A stretch of DNA of 64,000 bases from contig NZ_WNDO01000012.1 of the NCBI RefSeq assembly GCF_009912395.1, positions 62,001 through 126,000 of the forward strand. Direction: 5' to 3'. Below, piece by piece: positions 58,751 to 64,000 of this stretch (position 1 is its first letter; each line of letters begins with the position of its first letter). The notes beneath the pieces are model-generated. The model ran no database searches. It saw only the letters and a list, made by a program, of their open reading frames with translations, and was not told where the DNA came from. A program made the position numbers and the translations under genes. Source of the DNA: Luteibacter sp. (lineage in GTDB: Bacteria > Pseudomonadota > Gammaproteobacteria > Xanthomonadales > Rhodanobacteraceae).

Positions 58751-61021
58751 TTACAGTTCGGCGCGGAACTCCACGCCGATGATGCGCGGGTCGTTCACGA
58801 AGGCCGTGCGGTTGTTGAAGTCGATGCCGCCGGTGATCACCTTCTTGTTGGTGATGTTGCGGCCATAAAGTGCGACCTCGCGCTTGCCGAAGTCCCAGTT
58901 GTAGCCCACGCGCACGCCGCCTTCGAGGAAGGGCTTGCTGCGGAACTCGGCCGAGTCATACAGGAAGAAGTTCACTTCGCTGCGGTAGTTCCAGTCGGTG
59001 TAGACGAAGAACTCGCCGCTCTCGCCGTACGGGATGCCGTAGCGGGCGGTCTAGGTACCGATCCACTTCGGTGCGTTCGGCAGCGGGTTGCCGTTGATGA
59101 GGGCGTTACCCGAAGCGTTGAGCGGATCGAACACGGTGCAGCCGCCACCGCACGGAGCCACCGCGAGGTTGCGGTCCTTCAGCTCGGTGTGGTTGTAGCT
59201 GCCGCCGGCGGTCATGTAGAAGTTGGGCGTCAGGTAGGCTTCGAGGTCGAACTCGGCACCGTAGCCTTCGGTCTTCTTCGCGTTGATCAGCTGCGTGACG
59301 TTGGTGGCACCACCCACAGCGGTGAGCTGCTGGTTGTGCATGTTGTACTTGTAGATGTCGGCGTTGAAACGCAGCTTGTTGTCTTCGGAGGTCGACTTGA
59401 AGCCGATCTCGTACGAGGTGATCGTCTCCGGCTTCGCCGTGGAGATGCTGTTGGCGAAGTTGATGCGGCCCTGCACGCTGGGCGCGCGGAAGCCGTTGGC
59501 GATGCGGGCATAGACGTTGGCGTTGGGCGAGAACTGCCAGGTGGCCGTCAGATCGCCGCTCCAGCGCGAGTCGGTCGGGTCGGAAGCGAGCGGACCCACC
59601 GGGCCGGTGAAGCCGAGGAATCGCTGCGCCTTGAAGTCACGCTTGTCGTGCGACCAGCGGGCGCCGGCGCGCACGTCGAAGGTGTCGGTGAAGTTGTAGT
59701 CGGCCGAACCGAACACCGCCCAGGCCTTGGTGCGCTGGCTCTGATTCACCCAACCGTTGAGGACGTGGTTGTTGAGCGTGTCGTACGAGTAGTTCGCGAT
59801 CGCGATGTCCTCGTCGAAATAGTACGTACCCACCTGCCACTTCAGGCGCTCGGCGGTGTCGTTCGATAGGCGGAATTCCTGCGTGATCTGGCGATCCTTG
59901 GGCAGGGCGTCGGCGGTCTCGGAATAGAACGGGGTGACGTAGCGATTGCCGAGGCCGGCCTTCGCGGGCGTCTCGGAGGCGTCGTAGCCGCCGTCCACGT
60001 CGCCCAGGCTGTACGTGGTGGCGCGCTCCAGGCCCGTGATGGACGCGAAGTTGAGGTCGCCGAAGTGCCAGTTCAGGTGCAGGTTGCTGCCCCAGGTGAA
60101 CAGGTGCTGCTTGTTGCGGCCGTCCTGCGCGACCTTATCGCGATCGAAGCCCGGCACGAACTGGTCGCTGCCGAGCGTGATGGCGTTGGCGCGGTTGACC
60201 ATCGCGCTGCCGTCGAGCCAGCGGGCATGCACGTTGATCAGGGCGTCGAAGTCTTCCGACGCCTTGTACAGCGCCTGTAGGCGCACGGCGCGATCGTTGT
60301 AGCCGCCGAGCGAATCCTTGCGGCCATTGTATTCGTTGTCGATCCACCCGTCGCGATGCTGGGCGATGGCCGACACGCGACCGGCCCAGTTGGAGCTGAG
60401 CTTGCCGCCCAGTGCCGCCTCGGCGTTAGCCGTGCCGTACGAGCCGTAGGACACGCGGGCATAGCCCTCGGTTTCCTGCGTGGGCTTGCGCGATTCGAAC
60501 TTGATCACGCCGGCGGGGGAGTTGCGGCCGAACAGCGTGCCCTGCGGGCCGCGAAGCACTTCCACCTGCTCGAGGTCGAACAGCGGGAAGCCCTTGAGGA
60601 TCGGGTTTTCCTGAACGATGTCGTCGTAGACCATCGAAACGGGCTGCGAGGCGTTGAGGTCGAAGTCGCTGTTGCCCAGGCCGCGGATGTAGAAGCGGGG
60701 GAACTCACGGCCGTACGAGGTTTCGGCGTAGACGCTCGGGGCGCGCGAGGCAAGCTGGAGCACGCCGTCGCCGGCCTGCCCGAAGGCCTCGAGCTTCTCG
60801 CTCGTCACCACGGTCATCGAGATGGGCACCTTCTGAAGATCTTCGGTGCGCTTTTCGGCCGTCACGGTGACGGTCTGCAGCGTGGCCGTCTTGGCCGGGG
60901 CGCTGGAGGGCTGCGCGGTGGACGTGGCGTCCTGGGCGATGGCAGCGCCAGCGGACAGGGCCGTGGCGATGGACAGGGCAATGACGAGACGTCGCGGCGA
61001 GCGCGAGCTTGCGAGGGACAT
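58751..61021 (-). pseudogene. TonB-dependent receptor interrupted by one in-frame amber codon
   Basis: The frame reads a TonB receptor from ATG 61021 (signal peptide MSLASSRS.. to AAIAQ; TonB-box region TLQTVTVTAEKRTEDLQKVP; plug with YIRGLGNSDFDLNASQP and LRGPQGTLFGRNSPAG) to PKWIGT, then TAG at 59051-59053, then continues in the same frame for 100 residues (TARYGIPYGESGEFF to VEFRAEL, stop at 58751). The last barrel strands and C-terminal signal lie after the stop, so the 656-residue product could not fold into the outer membrane. TAG probably replaced TGG (Trp). The rest of the frame is intact, so the mutation is recent, or is suppressed, or is a base error. The plug type resembles sphingomonad-like receptors for glycans or phytochemicals. 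Confidence 0.85.
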
Positions 61022-61187
61022 GGTTTTGGGTTCCGCCTGGGGGGTGCAGCCTGGGTGAGAGTGCCTCGCCAAATCGCGGTCGAGCCGATCCCCTGGCGAG
61101 GGCGCGTCTGCCGCACATTATCCCTGTGACAGGGTGATGACGAAAGTGCTGCATTGCGCAAACCTTTGATCGGAATCGTCATAAGCC

Positions 61188-61205
61188 CTGTCATGTCACT
61201 GCAAC
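61188..61205 (+). promoter_or_regulatory. Candidate Pho box before the porin gene
   Basis: CTGTCAT-GTCA-CTGCAAC has two heptamers 11 bp apart, matching the PhoB half-site CTGTCAT/C at 7/7 and 5/7. It lies 112 bases upstream of the phosphate-selective-type porin start, in the 296-base divergent spacer (61022-61317). A second palindrome CCCTGT-G-ACAGGG is at 61122-61134. Both need testing. Confidence 0.4.
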
Positions 61206-61317
61206 GGGTGGCCGATAACGTGCCCGCCCGTTGGTGGATTTTCGTCAATGTGGTGCCAATGACGACGTGATCACCGACGTTTGAGTATTTTCTCATGCAT
61301 ATCGGAGCGAGCGTCGT

Positions 61318-62718
61318 ATGAAGCGATTTCCCCTGGCCGCCGCCTTTTGGACCATGTGCGGCACCGCCGCGGCCGAAGGCGAGCCGCAGGCTGCGATCGA
61401 GTTGTATGTGGACACGACCACCCGGCAGATCTTCGCGGAGCCCGGTCCCGGTCGGCAGCGCCTGGGGCGCTTCGTGCAGGCGAGCGACACACCCGCTCCG
61501 GCAGTCGTGACGACGGCGCAGCCTGCCGTGTCCACGCAGCAGGTCGCCGTCGCGCCGCCGAGTGCGGTTTCGACATCGAAGGGCAAGGCCTGGTACGAAA
61601 AGCTCTCGATCCGTGGTTACGTCCAGATGCGCTACAACCAGGAAATCGGTGGCGGTGCAAAGGACTTGCGTTCCCCTGGCGATCGCTTCATTGGCCGGGA
61701 GCAGGGGTTCGGCGTGCGCCGTGCGCGCGTGGTCATCAGTGGTGACGTCAGCGACCGCATGTCGATTTACCTCCAGCCCGATCTTGCGAGCACCCCGTCG
61801 GGTTCGACCACGACGCATTTCGCACAATTGCGTGACGCATATGCCGATCTCTGGCTGGATGCCGACAAGGAGTGGCGCGTGCGTGCGGGCCAGTCGAAGA
61901 TTCCGTTCGGCTGGGAAGACCTGCAGTCGAGCCAGAACCGTATCGCGCTGGATCGCGCCGATGCGCTCAACTCCGCCGTGCGCGACGAGCGCGACCTTGG
62001 CCTGTTCCTTTACTGGTCGCCGAAGGAGATCAAGGAGCGTTTCGCCTACCTGCAGAAATCGGGCCTGAAGGGCTCGGGCGACTACGGCATGTTCGGCGTG
62101 GGCGTCTACAACGGGCAGGGCGCGAACCGTCCGGACCGTAACGACCAGTTGCACACCGTGGTGCACTTCTCCTATCCGTTCAAGTTCGCCAACGGGCAGT
62201 ACCTGGAAGTGGGTGCCGACGCGTACAGCGGTCGCTACAAGGTGTCCACGGCATCGGTGAGCGTCGATGGCCGCACGTTCACGCCAACGGTGGACGCGCC
62301 GCTAGCCGGTTCCACCGACCGTCGCGTCGCCGCGCACGTGGTGTATTACCCGCAGCCGTTCGGTTTTCAGGCGGAATGGACGGTGGGCAAGGGCCCCGAG
62401 CTTGATATCGCGCAGCGCAGGGTCCGCACGCGCTCGCTACGCGGCGGCTACGCGCAGGTGATGTACAAGTTCGACACCGCGCACGGCGGGTTCATTCCGT
62501 ACGCGAAGTGGCAGACCTATCGGGGCGGCGCCAAGTTCGACACCAACGCGCCGCGCATGTCGGTGGACGAGCTGGAGGCCGGCGTGGAGTGGCAGCCGTC
62601 CAGCGCGGTGGAGCTGGCAGTGGCCTTCGCCAACATGCGCCGCACCGACGTCGGCGCGGCGCCATATCGCAAGATCGACGGCAAGCTGCTGCGGATGCAA
62701 TTGCAGGTGAATTACTGA
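61318..62718 (+). CDS. Outer-membrane porin, OprP/OprO (phosphate-selective) family
   Basis: This 466-residue protein has a signal peptide at 1-19. A N-terminal variable and coiled region is followed, from about residue 95, by the porin O/P barrel: LSIRGYVQMRYNQEI, RARVVISGDVSDRMSIYLQPD, LRDAYADLWLDADKEWRVRAG and SKIPFGWEDLQSSQNRIALDRADAL are family-typical. It ends LRMQLQVNY, an aromatic C-terminus for barrel insertion. OprP relatives form phosphate or polyphosphate channels; the precise ligand cannot be told. A candidate Pho box is upstream. The start ATG 61318 follows CGGAGCGAG at distance 7-11. It converges with the M28 peptidase gene over a repeat cluster. Confidence 0.88.
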   Translation: MKRFPLAAAFWTMCGTAAAEGEPQAAIELYVDTTTRQIFAEPGPGRQRLGRFVQASDTPAPAVVTTAQPAVSTQQVAVAPPSAVSTSKGKAWYEKLSIRGYVQMRYNQEIGGGAKDLRSPGDRFIGREQGFGVRRARVVISGDVSDRMSIYLQPDLASTPSGSTTTHFAQLRDAYADLWLDADKEWRVRAGQSKIPFGWEDLQSSQNRIALDRADALNSAVRDERDLGLFLYWSPKEIKERFAYLQKSGLKGSGDYGMFGVGVYNGQGANRPDRNDQLHTVVHFSYPFKFANGQYLEVGADAYSGRYKVSTASVSVDGRTFTPTVDAPLAGSTDRRVAAHVVYYPQPFGFQAEWTVGKGPELDIAQRRVRTRSLRGGYAQVMYKFDTAHGGFIPYAKWQTYRGGAKFDTNAPRMSVDELEAGVEWQPSSAVELAVAFANMRRTDVGAAPYRKIDGKLLRMQLQVNY

Positions 62719-62732
62719 CGGGCAAGGGAATG

Positions 62733-62965
62733 CTCGTCGTTCCTGTGAAAACAGGAACCCAGCGCCTCGGTTTGTCAGCACCGCGAGGGCGTCGCATCGG
62801 CTTTTGCGTAGGAAGCCGCGAGGCGATAACCGATTACCTCGCGCTGGGTTCCAGCGTTCGCTGGAACGACGGATCGCCAGCCTCGTCGGTCCTGTGAAAA
62901 CAGGAACCTAGCGCCGAGCGTTCGGTTATCGCGTCGGGGTGGCCTACGAAAAAGCCACCCCGGCG
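62733..62965. repeat. Cluster of hairpin repeat units between the porin and peptidase genes
   Basis: Three copies of a head CGTCGTTCC..GGAACCCAGCGC lie here: plus strand at 62733-62770, minus strand at 62839-62872 and plus strand at 62882-62915. The head folds on itself (for example TTCCTG-TGAAAA-CAGGAA). Copies two and three share a longer body of about 80 bases, including TCGGTTATCGC and a second hairpin with CCTACG in the loop (62936-62961: GGGGTGGC/GCCACCCC). They point away from each other with heads 8 bases apart. The cluster fills the 258-base gap between convergent genes and may also end both transcripts. Family resemblance: dispersed ATTCCCGCGAAAGCGGGAAT-type repeats of Proteobacteria. 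Confidence 0.8.
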
Positions 62966-62976
62966 CACTCAACCTA

Positions 62977-64000
62977 TTACTTCTTCTTTTTCTGCGACCC
63001 CTTCGCCGCATCGGCGAGCGACTTCTCGCGCGCGGCCTTGAACTCGCTGCCGTCCTTCCATGCCGGCCACACGTCGCTATCCGCGAGCTTCTCGCCAAGC
63101 TTGTAGAAGGCGACCACGTTCTGCGTCACGCCGGTGAAATCCCAGCGCAGGTCGTATACGTCGGTGACCTGGTGGTAGTGGTTCTTGACGTAGTCTTCCG
63201 CCGCCGCCTCGCCGGCCGCCTTGCCGCCGTTCACCATGTCGCTGCCGCCATTGGCGGCCAGTGCCGGGACACCGGCCTTGGCGAAGTTGAAGTGGTCGGA
63301 GCGGAAGTAGTGGCCTTTCTCAGGGGTGGGGTCGGCGCTGACGACGCGGCCGTCGGCCTTGAGCACGTCGGCGAACATGTCTTCCAGGTCGTTCTGACCC
63401 TGACCAACCACTTCCATGTCCTTGGTCGGTCCAGTGACGGGCAGGGCATCCATGTTGATGTCGGCCACCGTCTTCGCCAGCGGGAAGGGCGGGTGGGCGA
63501 CGTAGTACTTCGAACCCAGAAGGCCCGATTCTTCCATGGTCACCGCGGCAAAGACGACGCTGCGCTTCGGCTTGTCCTGCGCGAACTTGCCGGCGATCTC
63601 CAGCAGCGCGGCGATACCGGTGCCGTTGTCGATCGCACCGTTGTAGATCTGGTGGCCCTTCAGCGACGGATCGTGGCCGAGGTGGTCCCAATGCGCGGTG
63701 TACACGATCGCCTCATCGGGCTTGTCCGTGCCCTTGACCATGCCGATCACGTTGTTGCTGAGCGAATGGGTGATGTTGCTGTGCAGGGCGATGTTCGCCT
63801 TGGCGTCGAGTGGCACGGCCTTGAAGCCGCGCACGTCGGCCTGCTTGGCTAGCTCGTCGAAGTTCTTGCCCGCCTTGGCGAACAGGCGCTGCGCGGCCTC
63901 GTGCGTGAGCCAGCCGGCTACCGGCAGACGCGGCGACGGGTCCTCGCTTTCCGGCAGGTCGAGGCGCGGCGTGCTCCAGCCGCTCTTGACCACGTTCCAG
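62977..64000 (-). CDS. M28-family zinc metallopeptidase, C-terminal part
   Basis: The frame runs off the window edge, so the N-terminus (signal peptide and part of a PA-like insert) is missing. The visible 340 residues carry all metal ligands of the di-zinc M28 fold: His in VYTAHWDHLGHD, bridging Asp in YNGAIDNGTGIAALLE, catalytic Glu and metal Glu in TMEESGLLGSKYY, Asp in DINMDALPVTG and His in KNHYHQVTD. The C-terminus is basic (KGSQKKKK). Relatives are exported aminopeptidases that trim peptides in the periplasm. It converges with the porin gene; the repeat cluster lies between. Confidence 0.92.
   Translation of the reverse strand, partial: WNVVKSGWSTPRLDLPESEDPSPRLPVAGWLTHEAAQRLFAKAGKNFDELAKQADVRGFKAVPLDAKANIALHSNITHSLSNNVIGMVKGTDKPDEAIVYTAHWDHLGHDPSLKGHQIYNGAIDNGTGIAALLEIAGKFAQDKPKRSVVFAAVTMEESGLLGSKYYVAHPPFPLAKTVADINMDALPVTGPTKDMEVVGQGQNDLEDMFADVLKADGRVVSADPTPEKGHYFRSDHFNFAKAGVPALAANGGSDMVNGGKAAGEAAAEDYVKNHYHQVTDVYDLRWDFTGVTQNVVAFYKLGEKLADSDVWPAWKDGSEFKAAREKSLADAAKGSQKKKK

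Noticed and set aside
1-64000. CRISPR arrays, tRNA or rRNA genes, integrase or IS transposase genes
   Set aside because: No regularly spaced repeats, cloverleaf-like gene, rRNA sequence or transposase motif (DDE or Tyr-recombinase) was seen on reading; only REP-type repeats are present.

Overview
The window is GC-rich (apart from one patch near 54-55.6 kb) and tightly packed. Its gene content and order (prmB-aroC-hydroxyacid dehydrogenase-asd-small ORF-fimV, several large TonB-dependent receptors, an EvgS-type hybrid kinase, many ATGA stop/start overlaps) suggest a gammaproteobacterium of the Xanthomonadales, most like Rhodanobacteraceae such as Luteibacter or Dyella. That placement is inferred from gene content and protein style, not from a database search. 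No rRNA, tRNA or CRISPR array was found.

Layout: 1-3 kb is the end of a surface-polysaccharide locus (lipid-linked sugar transferase, WbpM-type dehydratase, GalU). 3-7.3 kb holds a DUF2628 protein, an exported amidase and, divergently, a diheme plus a triheme cytochrome c. 7.3-12.2 kb has a Mug-type DNA glycosylase, a polyprenyl-phosphate glycosyltransferase, a YfhO-like membrane protein and an MscS channel. 12.2-16.5 kb is a divergent EvgS/EvgA-like two-component pair. 16.5-22.8 kb carries greB, a membrane protein of unknown function, a HerA-like ATPase, a LysM lytic transglycosylase, a hypothetical gene and psd.

23-31.8 kb holds a giant autotransporter followed by a Shemin-type 5-aminolevulinate synthase (unexpected in a gammaproteobacterium), ferrochelatase and a halovibrin-like lipoprotein. 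31.8-44.4 kb holds a TonB receptor with an S15-type hydrolase, then an importer of the AfuABC/2-aminoethylphosphonate/ferric class with a DeoR regulator. Divergent from the importer are an inositol-monophosphatase-family phosphatase and an exported phospholipase C. I read this second part as an organophosphate-scavenging locus.

44.5-51.7 kb is housekeeping: prmB, aroC, a hydroxyacid dehydrogenase, asd, a coiled-coil mini-protein and fimV. 51.8-58.5 kb has a FecA-like siderophore receptor behind a Fur-like palindrome. Next comes a low-GC Rhs-core protein with a JAB/DUF4329-like C-terminus and a translationally coupled small exported protein (toxin/immunity-like). It is followed by a YtrA-type GntR regulator and ABC transporter operon led by two paralogous tiny membrane-anchored proteins, behind a near-perfect palindromic operator. 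58.7-64 kb has a TonB receptor gene broken by one in-frame amber codon, a phosphate-selective-type porin with a candidate Pho box, a cluster of hairpin repeats, and the end of an M28 metallopeptidase gene.

The most interesting items are the ALAS-ferrochelatase pair with its 24-bp inverted repeat at the start codon, the YtrA operon with paired mini-proteins, the short Rhs-JAB cassette, the FimV-like coiled-coil mini-gene, and the non-coding repeat cluster at 62.7-63.0 kb.
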